DNA of 64,000 nt from positions 3,100,001 to 3,164,000 of the forward strand of contig JAQFVV010000031.1 in the NCBI GenBank assembly GCA_028023455.1, given 5' to 3'. How positions within the stretch are numbered: the stretch's first letter is position 1; each line of letters begins with the position of its first letter. This stretch comes from Epiperipatus broadwayi. Its lineage: Eukaryota; Onychophora; Udeonychophora; Euonychophora; Peripatidae. Positions 12,543 through 22,550 of this stretch are shown one piece after another. The translations under genes were made by a program, and so were the position numbers. Below the pieces are notes generated by a model that ran no database searches, was not told where the DNA came from, and saw only the letters and a list, made by a program, of their open reading frames with translations.

Positions 12543-13990
12543 GTAGGCTCAGAGAAATAAATCTGAGATTCCTAGTAATGAGTTTATGAATATGTTAACT
12601 GAATTGAAAGGTAAAATTGAAAAACAAAGTGAAAATTGTAAAACACAAAATAAAGAAATGAAAGGCCATCTGGAAAAGAAATTGAAGAGCTGAAAAAGCA
12701 AATTGAAAAACAGACAAAACAGATTGAAAAACAAAATGATCATAAGACAAGAGAAAATCAAAAAATAAAACCATTGAGTGAAAAAATAATAAATAGGTTA
12801 GAAAGGGATTTTATAAGATTAGAAAGTAAGGTTACGGAAAAAGATGTTGAAGTCCAACCTAATCAAGATAAGCAGGATAAGAAATTTGATATAGAATAAA
12901 TGAAGAAGCAAACATAGAGAATAGACAATGGTTAAGAAATCAACTATCTGACTCAAGGGAGTGAAAAGATTCAAATAAAAAGTAAAAGTCAAGTTAAAAT
13001 ACCAAAGGAGATAATAGAGAGACTAGTAAAAATAGAGGCTGATATAAAAGAAAACAATTTCATTTAAGATAAACATGACTATAGAAAACCCAAGTATCAC
13101 ACAAGAAAAGCTCTAATTGAATATCTTAACAGCCTGAAAAAATTCTTTAGCCTAAATAAATTGACTGAAGGGGCTAATATAGTGATAGCTTGTAGTCATT
13201 ACCAAAGTGCATTCCAAGCCTAGTGGGATTCATTATTTGATAAACATGTAAATTTTGACCAATTTAAACAGACTTTCTTAAACACATACTGAAGTGCAGA
13301 TTATCAAGACAGAATCAAACATCATATTATTCAAGACAAATGCAGACCTGGAGATGCATTTACTTTATTTCTTGATGACAAGTAGCCAAGCTGAGAACAT
13401 TGGTAGCTGATCCCTTATCTGAAAGTCAAATTATACAAATAGTTAGATGAACTTTCAAATCATAATAAACAGATGTTTATAAGTACTGATTGGAAAACTG
13501 TAGAGTTAGATGATTGCATTACTAAATGCTTTTGATAACAACAAACATGCAAACAATGATTGCAATAGAGAATGGGAATTTAAACCTCCAAAAAAAGAGT
13601 CATTTAAAAAAAAATGTAAACCCCAAATCAATGCCATTTGGTATAGAAAAAATATCACACCATGGTATGAAGAAAAATCAGGACAACATTCATAGAGAAA
13701 TATAATTAAATGAAGGAGTCAACAATCAGTCCAACTAGTTCAAATAGGACAAGAATAATTAATCAAACCAAAATTGGAACTTAATATTAATGACATGGGA
13801 TATTACCACTCAATGAATCATGAAACTCAGTTATCTATTAGGGAAATAAGTCATATCCCTGATATTGCTATAAAAGGGATAATAATAGAATGGAAATCAG
13901 AGAGAAAATATTTAGAAAGAGGTAAAGTTTAATCCTTATATGAGTAAGGATAGCTTCTAAATTGATGACCCTGGATTTATTAAAAGAGAC
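12543..13990 (+). pseudogene. Retrotransposon Gag remnant (Ty3-like)
   Basis: Plus-strand decayed Gag. The first part (12543-13010) is Lys/Glu-rich coiled coil. The second (about 13080-13450) is recognisable as the retrotransposon Gag core: RKALIEYLNSLKKFFSLNK, then QSAFQA-stop-WDSLFDKH, NFDQFKQTFLNTY-stop-SADYQDRIK, then GDAFTLFLDDK. Stops fall where the family has Trp (A-W-W, N-K-Y-W), as expected from G-to-A decay of TGG. The third part (13555-13695) is basic, with no CCHC knuckle seen. No pol follows. It sits in the DUR3 intron, antisense to the gene. Confidence 0.6.
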
Positions 13991-15270
13991 AAATGTTTTC
14001 AGGAAAAAGAAAAAACATATATAAGTTATAAACATTAAATAAGTTAAATATTAAAAATGACTACTATAAAATCAAAAGTCCATCATAAAGTTATTGAGAT
14101 TTGATTGTTTTACTTTCAGTATTGATGATGGATAAAGAGTTTATGATACTTCAGAGAGTTCTTTATCACAGCATTGTTCTCACCCATTTTATATTTCCAT
14201 TTCAGCAACCTCTAAGATTCAAAAGTGAGTAAAGAAAACTTTGATATTTTATATTTATCAGCTTCTAATTCTCAAAGGTGAGTCAGGCATAATATCAATG
14301 ATATATATTTATTAGCCTTTAAATATTACAGTAGAACAAGGCTTTATTCAGGTGTATTAGTATTTTCTTATATATGGATTGGTAGATGTCATATCCAGAT
14401 AGTTCTCTTCCTGTTCATGTTGCATGCACACTCATTGTCAGTGATAGATTTCTTTGTCTATATCAGAATTGTGAATGGGTAATTAAATTCAAGAATAACT
14501 GAAGTTGAATTTTTAAAAAATAAAAACATATACCAATAAGACAGAATTTAAAAACTATTACATATAACCAAAGATGACATTTTTGTTGTTTTATTAATAT
14601 AAGCTTGTAAGTCCATTTTTTAAAGAAGTGTACCTAAGCTAACATTATTTTAAATTTAGAAAAATTTTAGAGTTGAAATAAAATCAAGTGTTGTTCTATG
14701 CTAAATCCAATCCATTTTATTCCTAAATAAAAGAGGGGAAAGAGTAATCTCAGTGATATAGTTTTCATGTATAGCTTTTTGAAAAATATATATGCATTAT
14801 GTCTTTTAAATTTTCATAAAAGTTAATTTTTTAAAACAAATCATTAACAAAAGTTGAAAACAAAATATTTATATGAAATAAAACATATTATTTCTTTGTT
14901 TATTAAAAATAATGATTGAAAATCAACTTGATTATTTTAAAATATTAAGTATGCATAAAAACTTGGTTTGTGACTAGATAATGACAAAACAATCCAGAAG
15001 ATTAATCCAGAAGATTATCTGTTTTTCTAACGTGGAGGGTTTTCAGTTGTTGTTTTTTTTGTGCTCCTTATAAAATGAAAGACAGGAAAATAATTTTTCA
15101 TTTTCACTTATGTATGTATAATGGCAATAATAGGCTAGAACTTAGAGTGCCAACTCCATCTTTCCATAAATGGAGTTGTTTAGCCAGAAGCAGTAATAAT
15201 GTCTTAACATTGAATCTGTCAACATCTAAAATACAAGAAATAAATCCTTTATGTTGATTTTGCAAATTAA

Positions 15271-15400
15271 AAATAAATCCTAGATATAATAAAATATCTT
15301 TATCTAACAACAAAATAATATATGACAATAGCTGTAATATAGTCATATAATCATAACACATAAAAATAACATATAAAAGCTATTTTCTGCAAATTTTAAA
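15271..15400. repeat. Left arm of inverted repeat flanking a PLE fragment
   Basis: About 130 bases that are the near-perfect reverse complement of 16058-16186. The matching frames in both arms start MCYDYMTILQLLSYIIL. Confidence 0.85.
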
Positions 15401-15574
15401 TTTTTGCTCTTTTCAATATGTCTTAATTACAAAAATAATCTATATTGCATACATAGTGACATCTACCGGCTCTATATAAAATTAATCACAAGCCTATAAT
15501 TACACTTATATATCTTTATAACAACACATATTATACAACCATCCATTCATTTTTCATTATCCAATTATTAGTTC

Positions 15575-16045
15575 AATTAATTGATGTTTTATAAATGTTC
15601 ATACAATTATTTTTGTTATAATTAATGTAATTGGTTTCATATATTTTTATTCTATTAATTTCTTTAATATAATTTAATGGACTTATATTCTTAATACAAT
15701 CTATTCTATGTCCATATTTTAAGTAGTGAACACATAATGCAGATCTGTTGTCTCTTCTAGTAATAGCATTATTATGTTCTTTATTCCTTTCTTCTAATTG
15801 TTTTGCTGTATGTCCATAATAAACCATAATGCAAACCCCACAAGTAATATTTATATACTATACCCTTTTTATATTTTATATCATCTTTTATTTTATAATT
15901 TCCTACTAAATATCAAGATTTTTACTGTTTGGCCATCCCATTTTAATATTTTTACCTATATAATTTTTATTTTTTAATAATGTATTATAAACTTTAGGAA
16001 CATATGAAAGTTTTACCCATTTTATATTTTCTGGTTCACTATTAT
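15575..16045 (-). pseudogene. PLE GIY-YIG endonuclease fragment
   Basis: Minus-strand piece of a PLE C-terminus. From the 16.04 kb side it reads KLSYVPKVYNTLLKNK, then after stops INITCGVCIMVYYGHTAKQL, then EERNKEHNNAITRRDNRSAL, CVHYLKYGHRID and a tail ending at 15575. The GVC-x-x-x-YYGHT run corresponds to the GIY-YIG core, and R-x-x-E-H-x-x-A and HxxxxGHRIDW-type blocks follow as in PLE endonucleases. A stop and a frameshift lie near 15.90 kb. Its composition is more AT-rich than the PLE at 57-59 kb, suggesting another lineage. It is bracketed by inverted repeats. Confidence 0.7.
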
Positions 16046-16057
16046 TATTATTATTAT

Positions 16058-16186
16058 TTAAAATTTGCTGAAAAGAGCTTTTATATGTTATTTTTATGTG
16101 TTATGATTATATGACTATATTACAGCTATTGTCATATATCATTTTGTTTTTAGATAAAGATATTTTATTATATCTAGGATTTATTT
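16058..16186. repeat. Right arm of inverted repeat flanking a PLE fragment
   Basis: Reverse complement of 15271-15400. The sequence just beyond it (16223-16459) holds a 78-codon Lys/Asn/Tyr-rich frame of unknown nature. Confidence 0.85.
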
Positions 16187-16823
16187 TTTATTTTTCATCT
16201 GTCAACACTATTACAACTTATTGTGGATGCTACAATACAACTCAACACTTTAATATTAGAAGGAAATTTATCATTTAATTATTATAAAAAGAAATTACAC
16301 AAGAAGAGAAGGATTTACACATTTGACATATCTGATTTCCTCAATCATAAAAATCATAAAAAACAACATTTAAAAAAAGAATTTATTTATGAAAAATATT
16401 TAACTTATAAATATCATTATTATACCACAACTATTATGGCCAGAGATCTCAAATTTTAATTAACTTTACTGTGTAAGAAAAGTTGAGCTCAACAGAAAAT
16501 TAAAAAAAATTGAGGCTTTTCTTAAATAAGAATAATTAAAAATATTTTCTATCATGTATATTTTTTATTTTATTATGTAAATGTAAATATGCAAATACAA
16601 AACAGATATATTGTTCTTAGTTCTATTGGATTAAATAAAACTAGTCAATAATTTTGGTTTTCATAAATTTCCTCATCCAAATCACAAGTATACTACTTTA
16701 TATTACCCTAGAATAATGTTATACATGTGAAGAGGATAATGGCCAGAAAATATGGTTGGATCTTCATAAAGGCTTGTGCTTAATGTAGGCCCAGTCTGAT
16801 TATTATTCATAACTGATATTAAA

Positions 16824-16925
16824 TTATTTGTATAGTCACTGCACTATGGACATGGTTGCTGTTTGCAAATCACTTTCCTCTAGATGAGTATTTTCATATT
16901 TATTATTATCAATTTTGGGCAATTT
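16824..16925 (-). repeat. Dispersed repeat, second copy
   Basis: Diverged copy of 11886-11980, lacking the B-box end. It directly abuts the ribozyme repeat that follows. Confidence 0.5.
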
Positions 16926-17013
16926 CCCATTATAATATACATATTATAGAAACATGTTTTATAAGTGCTGACTTTTGAGTTAGTATTTTAGATCTAGTTG
17001 CTAGAGACCCAGC

Positions 17014-17059
17014 CCTCCACTGAAGTGAGCTATAAGCTCAAAACCAATTAGTCTCGAAG
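17014..17059 (+). ncRNA. Degenerate hammerhead ribozyme copy
   Basis: First unit of the 430-bp repeat. Core CTGAAGT, stem II GAGC/GCTC, then AAAA in place of GAAA, a broken stem III (ACC/AGT) and GTC. Stem I has two mismatches. Probably inactive. Confidence 0.5.
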
Positions 17060-17433
17060 TAGGATCAACAATAGAGATTTTGAATTCTTTCTCTTTTGGC
17101 ACTTATAAAAACAAAGCTTGTTTAGAGCTATTGGTAAGCTTCATCTAGTGATCATTTAAATGCAAGCTTAAAAGCAAGTTACAAGATTTATAACTTGTTT
17201 TATTAATTATTATAAGTGTACCTATGATGGCTTTTGCGATGCTATATTGCAGAGGCTATTACTATATGGTGAAACTGAGCTGAATTCAGACCCATATAGC
17301 TATCTGGTTTGCAAAGCTGGATTTGAAGACATTTACATGTCCGAAAAATACAGACTTTCAAATTGATAAAAATGTGTTTTATAAGTGCTGACTTTTGAAT
17401 TAGTATTTTAGATTTAGTTTCTAGAGACACAGC

Positions 17434-17479
17434 CCTCCACTGAGGTGAGCCATTAGCTCGAAACCAATTGGTCTGGAGG
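17434..17479 (+). ncRNA. Type I hammerhead ribozyme, near-canonical
   Basis: Stem I CCTCCA (17434-17439) pairs perfectly with TGGAGG (17474-17479). The core is CTGAGGT (canonical CUGANGA with the final A changed to U), stem II GAGC/GCTC with loop CATTA, then GAAA at 17460-17463. Stem III is ACC/GGT with an AATT loop, and the cleavage site is after C17473 in the triplet GTC. All three helices and all other invariant core bases are present. The A9-to-U change may slow or block cleavage. On the strand opposite to the DUR3 gene. Confidence 0.7.
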
Positions 17480-17568
17480 TAGAGTCAACAGTAGAGATTT
17501 TGAAATTCTTTCTCTTTCAGCACTTATAAAAACAAAGCTTATTTAGAGATATTTGTAAGCTCCATCTA

Positions 17569-17570
<2 letters not shown>

Positions 17571-17638
<68 letters not shown>
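17571..17638. repeat. (TA)n(TG)n microsatellite
   Basis: TA dinucleotides followed by TG dinucleotides at the right end of the ribozyme repeat. Confidence 0.95.
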
Positions 17639-18845
17639 AAGTAAATAAAATTTAAATAGTTTCTAGTTGGAAAAGATTAAGAGATTAACTGAAAGTATTT
17701 CTGCAGTTTATTATAATTACATATAAAATATATTATCAACAATATACCATATTATTTTTATTACAGTATATATTTATATGAGTTTATACATTTGAATTAG
17801 GCAATGCATAAACTATAAATCCTATGAATTTTAAAGTTATTAAAATTTTAGGCAGTTTGCTTTATATTGGAGATATTATTTATATTGGCTTTTCTCCATA
17901 AGTTTTCTATGCACTTGATAAATAGGCTTAGTAAAATTATCCATAAAGCTAAAATAAGCTTGAGATAAGACTTTTTCTATAACATTCTTTCAGTAATTTA
18001 CCAGGGTGAGAAAACAGATCCATCAACAATATTTCTAAATTATTGTTATTCTTGAAGTGAGGCCAATTACTCACTTGAATTTAAATCTGTCGGCTTCTTA
18101 CTATGAATTAGTACAAATTATGAACTGATACTCTGGTAAAAACTACTCATACAAACTAAATCTTCAAGCCTGACTATTAAAGCTTATTTTGAAAAGCTAT
18201 ACTCTACAACAAATCAATATTTTCAATCGTTAGTTGACTTGGATGGTTTGGTAAGCAATGTTAATTAAATACACACTTAATAATGAAAAAAATATTTTTA
18301 TGACGAATCTTTGTGCAATTGTTTTACAGTTAAAACAAGCTTAAATACTTTAACTTTTATCAAAAATATGTGTTTTGAAATTGGTATTATAAAACTATTA
18401 TTATGTTTTTTCATTTTTACAAGCAAAGTAATAAATATAAATGTTGTATAATCTAATATAATATTTAAAAAAAATTTAAACAAAAAGTATATCAATCTTT
18501 CATTTTACAAGTTAAAAAATTAACATTATTTAATATCAATAAATGTCAGTATGTGCACTAAAATCAAAGTGTCTCAATAAATACATATATGTATAAATTA
18601 AACCATTATGACAACAGATAATTGGTTACTATATATAAATTACATAATAGTAGAGTTCATGCTTAAATAATCAATGATTAATTATCACATAAATCTGTTG
18701 TCAATACATCACTACAAGTAGAAAATAAATTCCATTCACTTTTTGATTATAGTGTGCCTTGACAATATATTGATCTAATTTTTTATTGGTTTGGCTAAAT
18801 ATAAGATTCCTAATTAGCAACTAGATTATCAAAAATTAAACTTAC

Positions 18846-18968
18846 CAACAGTTCCTATCACACCAAACCTAAAACCATCATTGGACAACATGGTTAAATA
18901 ACTGTGTTTATAATTTCCTTCAGGTCCTTCTAAACATAGCAGAGATTCATACATTGCTTTTAAATCAC
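18846..18968 (-). CDS. DUR3: DUR3-like urea/solute symporter, internal exon
   Basis: Exon of 123 bases immediately upstream (in gene order) of 8146-8352. It encodes DLKAMYESLLCLEGPEGN, then YKHSYLTMLSNDGFRFG, then VIGTVG. Extracellular-loop sequence of the form GN-x(3)-SYLTM-x-S-x(2)-G-x(2)-FG precedes the FGTVFxDQSYWQ motif in DUR3 proteins, and the two exons give that order. Acceptor is TGAACAG before 18968; donor GTAAGT follows 18846. Both junctions are phase 1. Exons for the earlier membrane segments were not found to the right, so they probably lie beyond long introns or outside the window. Confidence 0.85.
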
Positions 18969-19794
18969 CTGTTCAAAAATAAATTAATAAATTATTTTAG
19001 ATTTATTTAATATACAGAAATAGTAGATTATGTGTAAACATGTATATGTATAAGAAAACATGAAAAATAATATTTTGTATTGTAATCAATGATGATATGA
19101 TCAAAACATTTATTCTCACATTGGCATTTACACACACACACACATATATATTGTGATGATCGCACATACTGCGGTCACACATATAGATATTTAACATTTA
19201 AAGAATATTAAATATTGCGTTTGGAATACTAAAAAGTGAGTTTAAAAAAATTATAAACAAAGAAATGTTTTAATTAAGAAAGGAGAGGGAATTAGAATCG
19301 AAAAGATTCTTATCTTTTACCCTCCAAAGTTAAGATTTTGTGAAATGAAAAATAAGTTAGAAATATTGAAATTGTACATTAGAAAATTAATAGTAATAAA
19401 GAAATCTAAATGAAAGACAAATTGAAATATGATGTATAAGAAAAGTAAAGTTTGAAAAGTTTAAATAAGAATAAAATAGAAATTTAAAACATGACCGAAA
19501 GATAAGGATCTGGGTCATAAAAGTACACATTTGACGATAAAACAAAATGCGTGTATGAAGTATGATAAAGACAGCAATAATTTATGCTTGTCAGTAATGT
19601 CAAAAATAAAAAACATTTTATTATTAAAGGAGATATAAGAAATAAATGTACATAGTGCTACAAAATTGGTTAAAAATAAATCTATAGAAATGTCCGAAGG
19701 CATAGTAAGAAAAGAAAGGTGTGAATAAAAGCAAAAACAAAAAATCGAAAGGACAAAGGACTGTGGAATTTTTTAATTAAAAAAATTTCAGTAG
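18969..19794. other. AT-rich, probable DUR3 intron
   Basis: Upstream of an exon acceptor on the minus strand. Short (AC)n tract at about 19130-19145. No exon recognised. Confidence 0.45.
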
Positions 19795-20835
19795 GAGATT
19801 AGTATTGGTAGAGACTTCTTGTCAAGACGTTGGTGGAAATACTGCTCTGGGAATAAGCAGCCATATTTAACAAGATATGATTTCTAACATTGGTGCCTCA
19901 TCTAGAATGGCTGGCTAAGGGCCATCATGATCGCTTGCCAATCCAGATTCACTGTGCTCTAATGATTCCCATCTAGATGTAACAACTGCTGATGTAACAT
20001 CTGCCGGAGAGTTCGTTTTGCCTGGTCCTTGATGCCCTAAATGCGGCGGAGTTCCCACAACCAAAATCTAACTTAGGAACGACTGTCCCTGCTAAAGAAG
20101 TCAAGAAATTCCATGTGGTGGTCAGAAAGACTTCAAATTAATTCAGGGACTTAAAAACCTAGGTAAATATGTATACTACATTTTATATTTCCATGTGCAC
20201 ATACCTTTATTGAGACAATGGCCAAATTCTCACTTTGAATGATACAGACATTCTTTAACTTTTTTATATATATCCAGAATGACGATTTATAAATGTACAA
20301 TCATTTATAGGATCTTTTTATTTTGTTTACTCATAGCATTATAGCATATAATCTTTTTTTATTGAGTGTTAATGATTTAAAGTATTTCTTTTATTGTTAA
20401 TTTATTCTATTAAATATATTTATTATTGATTTAAATCTGTTTCATCTCGTTCTTCGCCACTCCAAAAATAATATAATCTTAGGCTTTGGGAAAATAATTA
20501 TTACTCATTATGAGTACTGGATTAACATGTGAAGCTAGTGGTGCAGTATTTTGATCCCATTAAAATTTATAAATATCCAAGCGCTGTAACTCTGTTAAAT
20601 CTTACAGCAGTCAAGAGACATTTGACCGGGAAAAATAACCTGGGGCTATTGTATAGTTACAGGTTCGGTCAAGTATGGATATAGACTCATTTATGTCCGT
20701 ATGTTCTCTCTGCCTGTGGTAGTGGAAAGTGGACGATCTTGAATTTTAGGAATTCCCCATTATATATAAATAAAAGGAATGTTAAGCTTTTGATCGCCGG
20801 GTTTCCGTTACAATATATATATTGTATCTATTGAA
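19795..20835. mobile_element. Probable retroelement debris (LTR or gag region)
   Basis: GC content rises abruptly at 19795-20170 and 20560-20830. The first block has a coding-like plus-strand frame broken by one shift (TADVTSAGEFVLPG, then AAEFPQPKSNLGTTVPAKEV, KKFHVVVRKTS). The second ends, on the minus strand, with TGTAACGGAAACCCGG, which could be an LTR start. I could not identify a protein family, and the LTR idea is inference from composition and the TG start. Confidence 0.3.
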
Positions 20836-22329
20836 ATTGGATATGCATTTCAGTATGTGGTAAGGTGACAGTCATATTTTTATCTTTCTTGTTTTATTTT
20901 TGGATAATGGATATGTTAAATTATAAAATATTAACTGTATTGCTATGACAGCAATAATATTAATATAAAATTCTTTAATATTAATTGTTTTAAAAGATTA
21001 TAAATTAATATTATTTATTTTTAAAAGAAAAAATAAATATGTGAATATGTGGATGAAACTATTTTTTTTTGTTATGTTTCATTTTTGTTACTGCATTCAT
21101 GATAATAAATAATAAACAGTATAAATAAACATTTAATATTTCAAATATATTTGTCCTTTTTATTTGCTTAATATTACACTAAGAGAGATGTATAAAAATA
21201 TATTTCCAATGTAATATATTGATAAGATGATGTAGATTGTATAGGTTTTGTTGAAAAAAAAATTATATTGGTATTGTAAAAATTTAAATTTTTATTGTAT
21301 TTAATATTTTTAAAATATTTTTATTAGTTGAGTAATATAATTTTATTAGAAGAACACTACTGAAAATTGTTTGAATCCATGATGCTGTAATAAAGATTAT
21401 CATTACTGTTTTGTTTTAGTGTAGTTGACAGTCAGATAGTTGACTAGACAAAGGATTATATATTAAATAGTGAATACTTATTTATTGATTGGTATTTATT
21501 TAGTTTAGTATATTACATTTATTTTGTTATAAATAATATTATTATTTACAGATATTATAAAATTAGTATTATTTTTATTTGATTTACATTTTATTCAGTT
21601 ATAAATGATGTTCAACTTCAGGGATTATTTTCATTCTGTTATATAGGTTGGCCACCAACCAAACTATATTTCATTCAGGTTATATTAGAGTTATTATTTC
21701 TCATTGCACATTTTCAATCTGCTATAAATGTTACCTAAAGGATTGGGGCTATAACAGAGAATAGCACACACACATATTTATTCTATTATAAATAACATTG
21801 TAATTGGCAGGCATAATTAAACAGGATCACTCTATTATGACTTTATCATATATGAATTATTTAAACTTATCTTTTCCTGTTTTGCATTGCTTTAATTAAT
21901 TAATTAATCCATTTTTTTTATAAAAAATTTATTTTTTGTATATTTATGTATATGTGTATATATATTTTATAGTTCTGAAAAAGATTGCAGGGGCAAATCA
22001 AAACTGTTGAGATTGAAGGGTGTTATGTAAGCATTATACAAAAAAATATTTTTTTATAAAAAAAAAAAAACAGATTAATTAACATATACAAATTGTTGCA
22101 AATGAATCCCAAATCTGTAGTGCATTAAAAGAAAAGTATACCCTCATTTTAACCTATTAGAAACAGTGCTTTAACTTTAAGGATAATAATAAGAGTTATT
22201 TCATCATCATTTTTTATGTCAGTAATAAAATGTCTAAAACCTATAAGGCAACTTTTATTCCATTACAATATATATAATATTTTGGAAATAAATTAGATAT
22301 ATACTGTCTTATATATATACTAAAATATA
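20836..22329. other. AT-rich spacer, nothing firm
   Basis: Very AT-rich. Contains (TTAA) repeats near 21895 and the hammerhead-like relic at 21974. Confidence 0.5.
21974..22010 (+). ncRNA. Degenerate hammerhead-like relic
   Basis: CTGAAAA, then a hairpin GATTGC/GCAAATC with loop AGGG, then AAAAC. It keeps the spacing of CUGANGA - stem II - GAAAC but two invariant purines are changed. It resembles the PLE-associated hairpins at 42.2, 55.27 and 59.93 kb. Confidence 0.25.
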
Positions 22330-22550
22330 TTTTATTATTTAGAGGATTATCAACTATTACAGTGATAAGTTTTTGGTATAAAATAATATTAGTTACTTTG
22401 CTGAGCTAAGCTTTCAAAAGAGCATATCTTTGTTATGTTTTGACAAAGATTCACTGTATCAAAAACTTGTTTCAGCAAAGTAACAAATATTGTTTTGCAC
22501 TAAAAATTTATTACTGTAATAGTTAATAATTTTCTACATATTCTGAGAGA
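22330..22550. repeat. Fold-back element
   Basis: Arms at about 22335-22412 and 22470-22550 are reverse complements (CAACTATTACAGTGATAA against TTATTACTGTAATAGTT; TTAGTTACTTTGCTGA against CAGCAAAGTAACAAAT). Spacer about 60 bases. Confidence 0.75.

Larger units (their letters stand above)
16945..17572 (+). mobile_element. Retrozyme-like tandem repeat, 1.5 copies of a ~430-bp unit
   Basis: The segment from about 16953 recurs 430 bases later (TTTATAAGTGCTGACTTTTG at both), giving one full and one partial unit. Each carries a hammerhead-like segment. The 17222-17380 part is clearly homologous to the reverse complement of the 405-bp satellite at 32.84-33.76 kb (shared CAGACCCATATAGCTATCTG, GAAGACAT), so this is an older, inverted relative of that family. 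No ORF. Tandem, non-coding, hammerhead-bearing units of a few hundred bases fit metazoan retrozymes. Confidence 0.65.
8353..18845 (-). other. Intron of the DUR3-like gene, loaded with repeats
   Basis: About 10.5 kb between two phase-1 exons. Besides the elements listed separately it is AT-rich: 8353-9140 has poly-T tracts; 9270-11430 shows nothing recognised; 13990-15270 shows nothing recognised apart from a possible PLE-linked segment at its right edge; 17640-18845 shows nothing recognised. Retroelement fragments sit in both orientations. Confidence 0.7.
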
